64,000 nucleotides of DNA, from positions 89,546 to 153,545 of the forward strand of contig PMZI01000014.1 of the NCBI GenBank assembly GCA_003170475.1. The letters are read 5' to 3'. This document shows positions 52,401 to 62,798 of this stretch, in pieces. Source of the stretch: Ignavibacteriota bacterium. Lineage in GTDB: Bacteria; Bacteroidota; Ignavibacteria; UBA10030. Each line of letters begins with the position of its first letter. Positions within the stretch are counted from its first letter, which is position 1. The notes under the pieces were generated by a model. It was not told the DNA's origin. It saw only the letters and a program-made list of their open reading frames with translations, and ran no database searches. Both the position numbers and the translations under genes were made by a program.

Positions 52401-53980
52401 ATCGGATCAATCGGCGGATTCGTCACCTGAGCAAATTGCTGTCTGAAATATGACGGGAGAAGTTTCGGGATCTTCGAGAGAATTGCCAGCGGCGCGTCGT
52501 CTCCCATCGAAGCAATAGGTTCCTTTGCTCCGTGCATCATCGGCTTAACAATAGTCGCGAGTTCCTCTGTGCTGTAACCGTAGCAAAGCTGAACTCGGAC
52601 CAAAGTATCCCGGTCCAAGGGGCTTCGATCATTTTGAACGTTTCCGCTCAATGAAGGAAGCTTTGTGATGTTTCGGACCCACTGAGAATAAGGCTTCTGC
52701 GCTGCGATTTCGTTCTTGATGTCAAGATCCCTCATCAAGATTCCCCGCACAGTGTCTACGGCGATCATTTGACCGGGACCCAACCGACCCTTCTCAACAA
52801 CAAGCGCGTCATCCAGCTCGAGCGCGCCGGCTTCAGAGCTCAGCGCGATAAGCCCAGTCGATGTGATCTTGTACCGTGCCGGACGTAATCCATTTCGGTC
52901 GAGCGTCGCAGCAACAATGTTTCCATCGCTGAAGACCAACGCCGCAGGTCCATCCCAGGGTTCGCTGAAACACTCGTTATACTCATAGAAGTCCTTAACC
53001 TGCTGATTGATGTCATCGCGGGATCGCCACGCCTCCGGGACGAGCATCATCATCGAGTGCAGCACATTTCTCCCGGACAGAGTCAACGCCTCAAGGGCGT
53101 TATCCAGATTAGCAGAATCGCTCCCTCCCGGCTGAATGAGCGGTTTGAGCATCTTTACATCCTCACCCCAGTAGTCAGAGGCGATATCCGCTTCGCGCGC
53201 GGCACTCCAGATGCGATTTCCCTGAATGGTATTGATCTCTCCATTGTGTGCCAGCATCCGAAACGGCTGCGCCAGATTCCACGTCGGGAATGTGTTGGTG
53301 CTATAGCGCTGGTGATAGATGGCAAATGCTGATTCAAACAGCTCATGCTGAAGATCAGGATAGAACCGATCCAAGGCCGTGGCGATCATGAGACCCTTGT
53401 AGACAATCGTCCGACTGGAGAATGAGCAAATGTAGAAATCTCTTATGTCTGTCTTCAGAAGATGCTTTTCAATTTCCTTTCGGACGAGATAGAGTTGACG
53501 CTCGAACTCCATCCCTGACACATGTCTTGGTTTCTTGACGAGTATCTGCTGTACTCTCGGAGAAGTCAACGCAGCGCTTTCTCCAATAACGGAGACATCG
53601 AGTGGGACCCTTCGCCAGCCAAGAACGCCCAGCCCTCTCCGTGACACGGCATGCTCCACGAGCGCCTTGCACAATGCGTAGGAGTCCTCGTCCTGAGGCA
53701 TGAAGAGCATCCCCACACCAAGATCAGCGCTATCATCGATTCGCTCCGACAGGCCGGACACCTGATCGGCAAAGAAACGGGCAGGAAGCTGAACCAAGAT
53801 ACCGGCGCCGTCGCCGGTCTGTGTGTCAGCGGCAACCGCGCCGCGGTGCGTCAAATTGCACACCGACCGGATTGCCTGTTGGACAATCTCGTGCCTTTTT
53901 TCACCGGCGATGCTCGCCACGAAGCCGGTTCCGCAGGCATCGTGCTCGAAGCGGGGGTCATATAGTGGGAAGCGATTCAA
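49490..53980 (-). CDS. gltB: Glutamate synthase large (alpha) subunit
   Basis: [102 protein letters not shown]. Confidence 0.97.
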   Translation of the reverse strand: [1496 protein letters not shown]

Positions 53981-53996
53981 GTCTCTGCAATCCTGT

Positions 53997-54545
53997 TTAC
54001 ACTTCGCCCTGAAATTCGCGTTTCAAAGCAACACGCCCTGTCCGGGCCAGTTCCTTAATGCCGAACGGCTTCAGCATCTTGATGATGGCATCCACTTTCT
54101 GCTGACTCCCTGTAGATTCCAGGGTCACCGATCGCGGACTGATGTCGACGATTTTCGCCCTGAAAATCTCAGCAATCTGCATGATCTCCGGTCTGGTGGA
54201 CTGCGTGGTTTGCACCTTCACAAGAACAAGCTCACGGTCGACAAAATTCTCAAATGTCAGGTCGACCACCTTGAGCGTGTCGATCAATTTGTTCAATTGC
54301 TTTGTAATCTGTTCGATGATTTGATCGTCTCCCCGCGTCACGATCGTCATGCGGGAGACATCTTCTTCTTCCGTTGGTCCGACAGAAAGACTATCGATGT
54401 TGTATCCCTTCGCGGCGAACATGCCCGCGATGCGGTTGAACGCACCAAATTTGTTCTCTACGAGAATGGAGATCGTGTGCCGCTTATAATGTTCGGTCTC
54501 CTTTGGCTCGGAGCCGCTCTTTGGAGGATGTTCTATATGTGACAT
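53997..54545 (-). CDS. ilvH: Acetolactate synthase small (regulatory) subunit
   Basis: HTISILVENKFGAFNRIAGMFAAKGYNIDSLSVGPTEEEDVSRMTIVTRG; ACT domain. Confidence 0.95.
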   Translation of the reverse strand: MSHIEHPPKSGSEPKETEHYKRHTISILVENKFGAFNRIAGMFAAKGYNIDSLSVGPTEEEDVSRMTIVTRGDDQIIEQITKQLNKLIDTLKVVDLTFENFVDRELVLVKVQTTQSTRPEIMQIAEIFRAKIVDISPRSVTLESTGSQQKVDAIIKMLKPFGIKELARTGRVALKREFQGEV

Positions 54546-54573
54546 GCTTTTGCCCTCTTGTTGAATGCGTGAA

Positions 54574-56346
54574 CTATCCTTTGACGACTGTCATCAGTGA
54601 TTCTTCCGGCACACCGTTCGACGGCTTCAACACCGGATCAGGCATATCGAGGATCTCATTGACGGTCTGTCCCGACGGAATCATAGGATAGACATTGTCC
54701 TCTTGCTCGACAACGAATTCAACGAATACCGGTCCATCCTTGTGCGCAAGCGCCTTCCTGATCACGTCCTCCACATCGGACGAATGCTCCACTCTGTATG
54801 CGGTACATCCATATGCCTCAGCGAGCTTGACGAAATTTGGATTCGAAAGCCCAACGTGTGAGTATCGCCTCCGCCAGAACAACTCCTGCCACTGGCGCAC
54901 CATACCGAGGAACCCATTGTTGATGACAAAGATCTTCATCGGAAGTTTATGTTCGACGACCGTCGCCATCTCCTGGCTGTTCATTTGAAAGCCTCCGTCG
55001 CCGCTGATCGAGATGACGGGAAGATCCTTGCGTCCAAAGCTGGCGCCCATTGCCGCCGGAAGGGAGAATCCCATTGTTCCTAAACCGCCGGAAGTGATGT
55101 GGGATCGCGGATGGATCCACTTGAAGAACTGAGCTGTCCACATTTGATGCTGACCGACATCCGTGACAACGATAGCATCGCCGCCAGTAATCTCGCCGAG
55201 TTTCTGGATCACATACTGGGCACGGATGGCGTCACCACTCCTATAGCGCAGCGGATGTTCCTTTTTCCATTGCTGAATTGTGGCGAGCCAGTCCTTTGTA
55301 TCGAGCCGCTGCACCATTTCATTGAGCTGTTTCAAAACACGTTTCACATCACCAACGATCGGAACGTCGACTTTCACGTTCTTGCTTATGGCGGATGGAT
55401 CGATGTCGATGTGGATTTTCTGCGCCTCGGCAGCGAATGCTTCCACTTTGCCCGTAACGCGATCGTCAAAACGTGCACCCACAGCAATCAGCACGTCGCA
55501 ATAGCTGACCGCCACATTCGAGTACCATGTGCCGTGCATTCCCAGCATCCCCATGGCAAGCGGGCTGTTCTCAGGAAAAGCTCCGAGTCCGTGCAGCGTC
55601 GTTGTCACCGGACACTGCAACGTCTCAGCGAGTTTGCGAAGTTCCGGAGCTGCGTTCGATTGAATAGCTCCTCCACCGACGTAGAGCACGGGACGTTTTG
55701 CAGTGCTGATCACTTCTGCAGCCTTCTTGATCTGCTTTGGATGCCCTTCAACCACCGGCTTGTAGCTTCGAACTTCGACCGACTCCGGATAATGGAATGT
55801 CGTTTTGTGCGCCATGACGTCTTTCGGCAAATCCACCAGAACTGGTCCCGGCCTCCCTGTTGACGCGATATAGAACGCCTCCTTCACTGTTTTTGCAAGT
55901 TCCTTCACGTCGCGCACAAGATAGTTGTGTTTGGTGATTGGTCGGGTAATTCCCACAATGTCCGCCTCCTGAAAGGCATCGTTCCCAATGAGCGGAAGCG
56001 ACACCTGTCCCGTGAAGACGACAATCGGGATGGAATCCATGAATGCATCGGCAATTCCAGTGACGGTGTTCGTCGCACCCGGACCAGAAGTCACGAGAAC
56101 TACTCCGGGCTTTCCCGTCGCTTTGGCATATCCTTCGGCGGCATGGGTTGCTCCTTGTTCATGCCGAACAAGCACATGCTTGATGTCCGAAAGGTCGACA
56201 AGAGCATCATAGATACCGATCGTCGCACCGCCGGGATAACCAAACACCACCTCTACTCCTTCTGCAACAAGGCTGCGGACGAAGATTTCCGCCCCCGTCA
56301 TCATCCTGCCCTGTTTCTGTGTACCCGTCGCCTTTTGCGTTGACAT
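54574..56346 (-). CDS. ilvB: Acetolactate synthase large (catalytic) subunit
   Basis: VEVVFGYPGGATIGIYDAL; HEQGATHAAEGYAKATGKPGVVLVTSGPGATN; GDGGFQMNSQEMATVVEHKLPMKIFVINN. Confidence 0.97.
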   Translation of the reverse strand: MSTQKATGTQKQGRMMTGAEIFVRSLVAEGVEVVFGYPGGATIGIYDALVDLSDIKHVLVRHEQGATHAAEGYAKATGKPGVVLVTSGPGATNTVTGIADAFMDSIPIVVFTGQVSLPLIGNDAFQEADIVGITRPITKHNYLVRDVKELAKTVKEAFYIASTGRPGPVLVDLPKDVMAHKTTFHYPESVEVRSYKPVVEGHPKQIKKAAEVISTAKRPVLYVGGGAIQSNAAPELRKLAETLQCPVTTTLHGLGAFPENSPLAMGMLGMHGTWYSNVAVSYCDVLIAVGARFDDRVTGKVEAFAAEAQKIHIDIDPSAISKNVKVDVPIVGDVKRVLKQLNEMVQRLDTKDWLATIQQWKKEHPLRYRSGDAIRAQYVIQKLGEITGGDAIVVTDVGQHQMWTAQFFKWIHPRSHITSGGLGTMGFSLPAAMGASFGRKDLPVISISGDGGFQMNSQEMATVVEHKLPMKIFVINNGFLGMVRQWQELFWRRRYSHVGLSNPNFVKLAEAYGCTAYRVEHSSDVEDVIRKALAHKDGPVFVEFVVEQEDNVYPMIPSGQTVNEILDMPDPVLKPSNGVPEESLMTVVKG

Positions 56347-56404
56347 AAATGATCCTCTTGTTGTTGGATGAGACCCAATTCACAATTTCGAAATCTCATA
56401 TTCG

Positions 56405-56486
56405 ATCTCATTGAAGCGTCCCGCCGTTCTGGTGACAGCGGGACGATCCGATCCGCATGTTTTGCGGATGGCCCATTCAATGAGAT
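56405..56486 (-). other. Candidate three-way-junction RNA element at the ilvD/ilvB junction
   Basis: Three perfect nested helices: P1 11 bp (56405-56415/56476-56486), P2 8 bp (56417-56424/56438-56445), P3 7 bp (56451-56457/56463-56469); P1 contains the ilvD stop codon. Confidence 0.65.
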
Positions 56487-58165
56487 TTCTGTTCGTTCGT
56501 AGACAGATCTGTCACAGCACCAAGACTGCTACTGGAAACCAGCCTGGCGTACTTTACCAGTGCACCTCTGGAGTATCTGGGCGCAGGCGACCGCCATGCC
56601 GATCGGCGTTGCTCGAGTTCCTGATCGGAAATGTTGAGCTGCAGCAACCGTTGTTCAGCATCAATGGTAACGCTATCGCCTTCCTTAACGAATGCAATTG
56701 TTCCGCCAACAGCCGCCTCCGGGGCAACGTGGCCAACAACCATTCCATAGGTTCCCCCAGAGAACCGGCCATCGGTGATCAGGCCAACCGAGTCGCCGAG
56801 TCCAGCACCGATGATGGCAGACGTCGGAGCAAGCATTTCGCGCATGCCCGGCCCCCCCTTTGGACCTTCGAATCGAATCACTAGTACATCTCCAGCCTTG
56901 ATGTGACCCGCGAGAACTGCCTCCAGGCATGCCTCCTCGGAATCGAATACCCGAGCCGGCCCTGTGATCTTCGGATTTTTAACACCCGAGATTTTTGCGA
57001 CGGCGCCTTCGGTTGCGAGATTACCTTTGAGGATTGCGAGGTGACCTTGCGCGTACAGCGGTTTGTTCCACGGGCGAATGACGTCCTGATCGCTTCGAGG
57101 TTCTGCAGGAATATCGGCGAGCGCTTGCTCAATGGTTTTGCCGGTGATTGTCAAGGCATCGCCGTGGAGAACGCCATGTGCCAAAAGAATCTTCATGACC
57201 TGGGGAATTCCTCCAGCCTTATGCAAATCGGTGATGACGTACTTGCCTGAGGGTTTCAGATCGCAGATGACGGGGACGCGAGTGCGTATGTCCTCGAAAT
57301 CATCGATCGTCAAAGGAACGTCGGCTGAATGCGCAATTGCGAGAAGGTGGAGGACAGCGTTTGTTGACCCACCCACAGCCATGACAACAGCGATGGCATT
57401 TTCAAACGCTTTGCGGGTAAGGAGCTGGCGCGGCAGGATTTGGTCTTGTACAGCGTGTGCGAGGACTTCTGCAGACTTGGCCGTACTCTCACCTTTCTCC
57501 AAATCCTCTGCCGCCATGGTGGATGAATACATGAGACTCATTCCCATCGCTTCAATCGCCGACGACATCGTATTGGCCGTGAACATTCCACCACAGGAAC
57601 CCACCCCCGGGCAGGCGTGGCATTCAATTTCACGAACCTCAGCTTCTGTGGCCTTTCCTGCACTGTGTTGCCCAACGGCCTCGAAAGCGCTCACAATCGT
57701 GAGGTCTTTGCCGTGCAGGTTCCCGGGTTTGCTCGTTCCACCGTAGACAAATATCGATGGGATATTCATCCTGGCCATCGCGATCATCGCACCCGGCATG
57801 TTCTTGTCACATCCGCCGATGGCGATGAGGCCATCCATCGCTTGTGCGTTGCAAACCGTTTCGATTGAATCAGCGATGACCTCCCTTGAGACAAGAGAAT
57901 ATTTCATCCCCTCCGTTCCCATCGAAATGCCGTCACTGACAGTGATGGTTCCGAAGACTTGCGGCATCGTGTTGGCAGCCCGAAGGGCTTCCATCGCCTT
58001 TTCAGCAAGATCGTTCAGCCCGATGTTGCAGGGAGTCAGATTGCTGTAGCCGTTTGCAACCCCGATGATAGGCTTTAAAAAATCTTCATCGTTGAAGCCA
58101 ACAGCGCGCAGCATTGCGCGATTGGGGGTTCGTTCGATCCCTTTTTTGATAAGATCACTTCGCAT
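56477..58165 (-). CDS. ilvD: Dihydroxy-acid dehydratase
   Basis: [91 protein letters not shown] before ATG. Confidence 0.97.
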   Translation of the reverse strand: MRSDLIKKGIERTPNRAMLRAVGFNDEDFLKPIIGVANGYSNLTPCNIGLNDLAEKAMEALRAANTMPQVFGTITVSDGISMGTEGMKYSLVSREVIADSIETVCNAQAMDGLIAIGGCDKNMPGAMIAMARMNIPSIFVYGGTSKPGNLHGKDLTIVSAFEAVGQHSAGKATEAEVREIECHACPGVGSCGGMFTANTMSSAIEAMGMSLMYSSTMAAEDLEKGESTAKSAEVLAHAVQDQILPRQLLTRKAFENAIAVVMAVGGSTNAVLHLLAIAHSADVPLTIDDFEDIRTRVPVICDLKPSGKYVITDLHKAGGIPQVMKILLAHGVLHGDALTITGKTIEQALADIPAEPRSDQDVIRPWNKPLYAQGHLAILKGNLATEGAVAKISGVKNPKITGPARVFDSEEACLEAVLAGHIKAGDVLVIRFEGPKGGPGMREMLAPTSAIIGAGLGDSVGLITDGRFSGGTYGMVVGHVAPEAAVGGTIAFVKEGDSVTIDAEQRLLQLNISDQELEQRRSAWRSPAPRYSRGALVKYARLVSSSSLGAVTDLSTNEQKSH

Positions 58166-58166
58166 C

Positions 58167-58277
58167 GTTCACCTTTCGCAATTAGAACAAAACATTCTGT
58201 TCGCCAGAGGTGAACCAGCTTTACCAGGTTGTGTTACAGGGTGTTAAGAGTTTGGTATGCTCGGTTGGCCTCTGGCG
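58167..58277 (-). promoter_or_regulatory. Candidate ilvD translational attenuator (alternative helices including an anti-SD)
   Basis: A (58263-58277) pairs with C (58202-58216), 13 of 15 positions; C also contains GTTCACCT, exactly complementary to the ilvD SD AGGTGAAC (58167-58174). Confidence 0.6.
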
Positions 58278-58281
58278 TCTT

Positions 58282-58425
58282 CTAGGCAATAATAAAAAGC
58301 CCGAGAACCAGTAGGCTAACGAGAATAAGGAGGATGCTAAGCAGGGAAATCGCTCTGAATGGTCGGACTTCACCGAGGCCGGTGTTGACCAAACGAATTG
58401 CAGCGATATGTTGGAGGATTTCCAC
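58282..58425 (-). CDS. Candidate branched-chain-amino-acid leader peptide (47 codons, GTG start uncertain)
   Basis: VEILQHIAAIRLVNTGLGEVRPFRAISLLSILLILVSLLVLGLFIIA*; 16 of the last 22 residues are I, L or V; lies between the predicted promoter and ilvD. Confidence 0.5.
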   Translation of the reverse strand: MEILQHIAAIRLVNTGLGEVRPFRAISLLSILLILVSLLVLGLFIIA

Positions 58426-58453
58426 TTGATTAAGGTAAAGTGCTTGCCTTTAC

Positions 58454-58481
58454 AATATAGCATTTATTTTGGGGTTGTCAA
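58454..58481 (-). promoter_or_regulatory. Sigma70-like promoter of the ilv-leu operon
   Basis: Minus TTGACA (58481-58476), 16 nt, TATATT (58459-58454). Confidence 0.7.
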
Positions 58482-58657
58482 GAGATAACACACAAAACGT
58501 GCAATATTTTTCTGAGCCAGGCGGGAAAACATGAGCAAAAACGCAACTCACTGTGAATATCCGACACCTGACCGAGTTCGCAATGTCGTTTGCACTCTAT
58601 AATATGACGTCGTGAAATACTGTTGGGAACTGTTTCCTCCCTCCCTTCGTTCTTTAC

Positions 58658-58686
58658 TTGACAAGCTACATGCGGTGTCGTATATT
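58658..58686 (+). promoter_or_regulatory. Sigma70-like promoter of the methionine operon
   Basis: TTGACA (58658-58663), 17 nt, TATATT (58681-58686), upstream of the SAM riboswitch. Confidence 0.7.
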
Positions 58687-58761
58687 GAAGCAGAAGAAGG
58701 ATTTTACCGCAAACACTTTGGAGCCAGACAGCAGAACAAGAAAATAGAATTACATACGCCT

Positions 58762-60309
<1,548 letters not shown>

Positions 60310-60332
60310 ATGTATTACTCATCGGAGGTTGC

Positions 60333-62798
60333 ATGAAAGTTCTCAAATTCGGGGGCTCTTCAATCGGTGACGCCAAGCGCATTCAAGCCGTCATTAACAT
60401 CATCATCCAATCCCGAAAAACGCATGGAGAGATCGTGGTGGTGGCGTCGGCAATGCAGGACGTGACCAATCAACTCATCGATGCTGGCCAGCAGGCGTTT
60501 CGGGGCGATCGAAGTTACGGGCAACTCCTCAACGACCTCGAAGCCCGGCATCAATCTGTTGCAGGGGAACTCCTCGGAACTTCGGATGGCTCGCCTGCCC
60601 ACCAGTTCATTGCGCAAGCGTTTCTTGAACTGCGGGAGTTTGTGCATGGCATCTGGATCCTCGGCGAAATCACGAATCGCACACTTGACTTCGTCATGAG
60701 TTACGGAGAGCAGCTTTCGTGCACGCTCATCGCTGAAGCCTTGAAGCACGTTGGGGCACCGGCTGACTATGTTGACAGCCGGCGCCTCATTCAAACAGAC
60801 CTTTCGTACGGAGCTGCACAGGTCAACACCGACCTCACGAACTGGAACATCCTGAACCATTTTAAGAACAGGACAAATATCCAGGTCATAACGGGATACA
60901 TCGCGTGCGGGCCGGAAAACGAAACGACGACGTTGGGCAGAGGAGGATCCGACTATACCGCCTCAATCTTGGGTGCTGCCCTCGACGCCGATGAAATTGA
61001 AATCTGGACTGATGTAGACGGCGTCATGACCGCGGACCCACGGCGAGTCTCCGAGGCATTTTCACTCGAAACGCTTTCCTTTGAGGAAGCCATGGAGCTC
61101 TCCCACTTTGGTGCGAAGGTCATTCACCCTCCCACCATGTTGCCGGCGCTTCAGAAGCGGATACCGATCCGGATCCGCAACACCTTCAATCCTGACTTCC
61201 CCGGCACACTTATTTGTGAGCGAGTGCAAACAGCCGATGACACCCCGGTCAAAGGAATTGCCTGCATCGATCGCATCAGCGTGCTGAAAGTCACCGGGGA
61301 GGGCATCCTTCAGACTGTGGGAATCGCCTCAAGGATCTTTGCAGCTCTGGCCAGGAAGAACATTGAGGTGAATCTCATCACGCAGTCATCTTCCGAGCAT
61401 AGCATCTGTCTTGCCATCGCTACGGATCACAGTCGAACGGCGAGAGAAGTCATTGAATTGGAATTCCGCATTGAACTTCACCATGGGCAGATCTCACCCA
61501 TTACGGTGGAGAACGATTGTTCGATTGTCGCGATCGTGGGGGAACGTGTTCAGAACATTCCCGGCGTCACGGGCAAGGTGTTCCAGGCGCTGGGCCGCAA
61601 TGGCATCACGCCAAGAGCCATCGCCCATGGCTCCTCGGAACGGAACCTGACACTCGTGTTGCGCCAAAGCGACCTGCAGAAGGCGATGAACGCACTGCAC
61701 GACCATCTTTTCCTATCGAGACAAAAGACGATCAACTTGTTTCTCCTCGGCCCTGGTCTCGTGGGTGGCACACTCCTCGAACTTCTGAAGGACCAGGAAG
61801 AGTTTGCCCGCTCAGCGCTCCGAACACGGTTCAAAGTGGTGGGCATCGCCAATCGCCGAAAGATGCTTTTTGACGAACGCGGCATCGATTTAAGCACATG
61901 GAGATCTCAGATCGCTGCCGCCGATCAATCCACGGACTTGTTTGAATTCGCAAACAGAGTGCGGCAATTCAATGCGCCAAACTCCATTGTCGTTGATTGT
62001 ACCGGATCGGAGTCTGCCGTTCAGGTGTACCTCGACCTTCTGCGCTCGAGCGTTTCAGTTGTCACATCAAGCAAAATCGCCAACACGCTTCATCAGGACT
62101 TCTATCATCAATTGCGGTTGACAGCCTCCGAACATGGTGCCCAGTTCCGCTATAGTACGAATGTGGGCGCGGCTCTTCCCATCATTGATTCAATCAAGAA
62201 CATTATCCAGAATGGAGACGCCGTCGAAAAGATTGAGGCGGTGCTGTCAGGAACGATGAGCTTCATTTTCAACAGTGTCAATGCCGGCAAACTCTTCAGT
62301 GAGGCAGTCAGGGAGGCAATGAAGCGCGGATTTACCGAACCTGATCCTCGTGTCGATCTTTCGGGAATCGATGTCGCCCGAAAGGTTCTTATCCTGGTCC
62401 GTGAGGCCGGGTTTGCAATGGAACTCGAAGACATTGAGATTGAGAAGTATCTTCCTCAGAGCGTCCTCGCCTTCAGCGACGTTGAATCATCTATTGCCGA
62501 TGCTGACGCGGGGCTCGAGGAGAGAAGATTTGATGCTCAGCAGCGCGGATGCTCGCTCATGTTCCTTGCCCGCTTCGAACATGGACGGGCGAAGATTGGC
62601 GTGGAAGAGGTGAGCCCTCAGCACCCGTTCTATCACCTCTCCGGCAATGACAACATTGTGGCCCTGACAACCCGCAGCCTTTACCAACAGCCGTTCGTTG
62701 TTCGCGGAGGCGGTGCCGGCGCAAAGCTCACGGCATCCGGCCTTTTCAATGATATCGTCTACATCTCTCACTCAACCAGCGAGGAGTTCAGACCATGA
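60333..62798 (+). CDS. Bifunctional aspartate kinase / homoserine dehydrogenase
   Basis: MKVLKFGGSSIGDAKRI; TLGRGGSDYTASILGAALDADEIEIWTDVDGVMTADPR; ACT region; C-terminal homoserine dehydrogenase (AVLSGTMSFIFNSV...GFTEPDPRVDLSGIDVARKVLILVREAG). Confidence 0.96.
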   Translation: MKVLKFGGSSIGDAKRIQAVINIIIQSRKTHGEIVVVASAMQDVTNQLIDAGQQAFRGDRSYGQLLNDLEARHQSVAGELLGTSDGSPAHQFIAQAFLELREFVHGIWILGEITNRTLDFVMSYGEQLSCTLIAEALKHVGAPADYVDSRRLIQTDLSYGAAQVNTDLTNWNILNHFKNRTNIQVITGYIACGPENETTTLGRGGSDYTASILGAALDADEIEIWTDVDGVMTADPRRVSEAFSLETLSFEEAMELSHFGAKVIHPPTMLPALQKRIPIRIRNTFNPDFPGTLICERVQTADDTPVKGIACIDRISVLKVTGEGILQTVGIASRIFAALARKNIEVNLITQSSSEHSICLAIATDHSRTAREVIELEFRIELHHGQISPITVENDCSIVAIVGERVQNIPGVTGKVFQALGRNGITPRAIAHGSSERNLTLVLRQSDLQKAMNALHDHLFLSRQKTINLFLLGPGLVGGTLLELLKDQEEFARSALRTRFKVVGIANRRKMLFDERGIDLSTWRSQIAAADQSTDLFEFANRVRQFNAPNSIVVDCTGSESAVQVYLDLLRSSVSVVTSSKIANTLHQDFYHQLRLTASEHGAQFRYSTNVGAALPIIDSIKNIIQNGDAVEKIEAVLSGTMSFIFNSVNAGKLFSEAVREAMKRGFTEPDPRVDLSGIDVARKVLILVREAGFAMELEDIEIEKYLPQSVLAFSDVESSIADADAGLEERRFDAQQRGCSLMFLARFEHGRAKIGVEEVSPQHPFYHLSGNDNIVALTTRSLYQQPFVVRGGGAGAKLTASGLFNDIVYISHSTSEEFRP

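Noticed and set aside
53823-54542. 239-aa plus-strand ORF opposite gltB start and ilvH
   Set aside because: Antisense to two conserved genes; composition effect.
58163-58450. T-box riboswitch upstream of ilvD
   Set aside because: No T-box AGGGTGGNACCGCG-like antiterminator motif and no U-tract terminator; the leader-peptide/anti-SD model fits better.
58221-58463. 80-aa minus ORF upstream of ilvD
   Set aside because: Its ATG lies inside the predicted promoter (between -35 and -10), so the transcript would not contain the start. The I/L/V-rich ORF in another frame is the better leader candidate.
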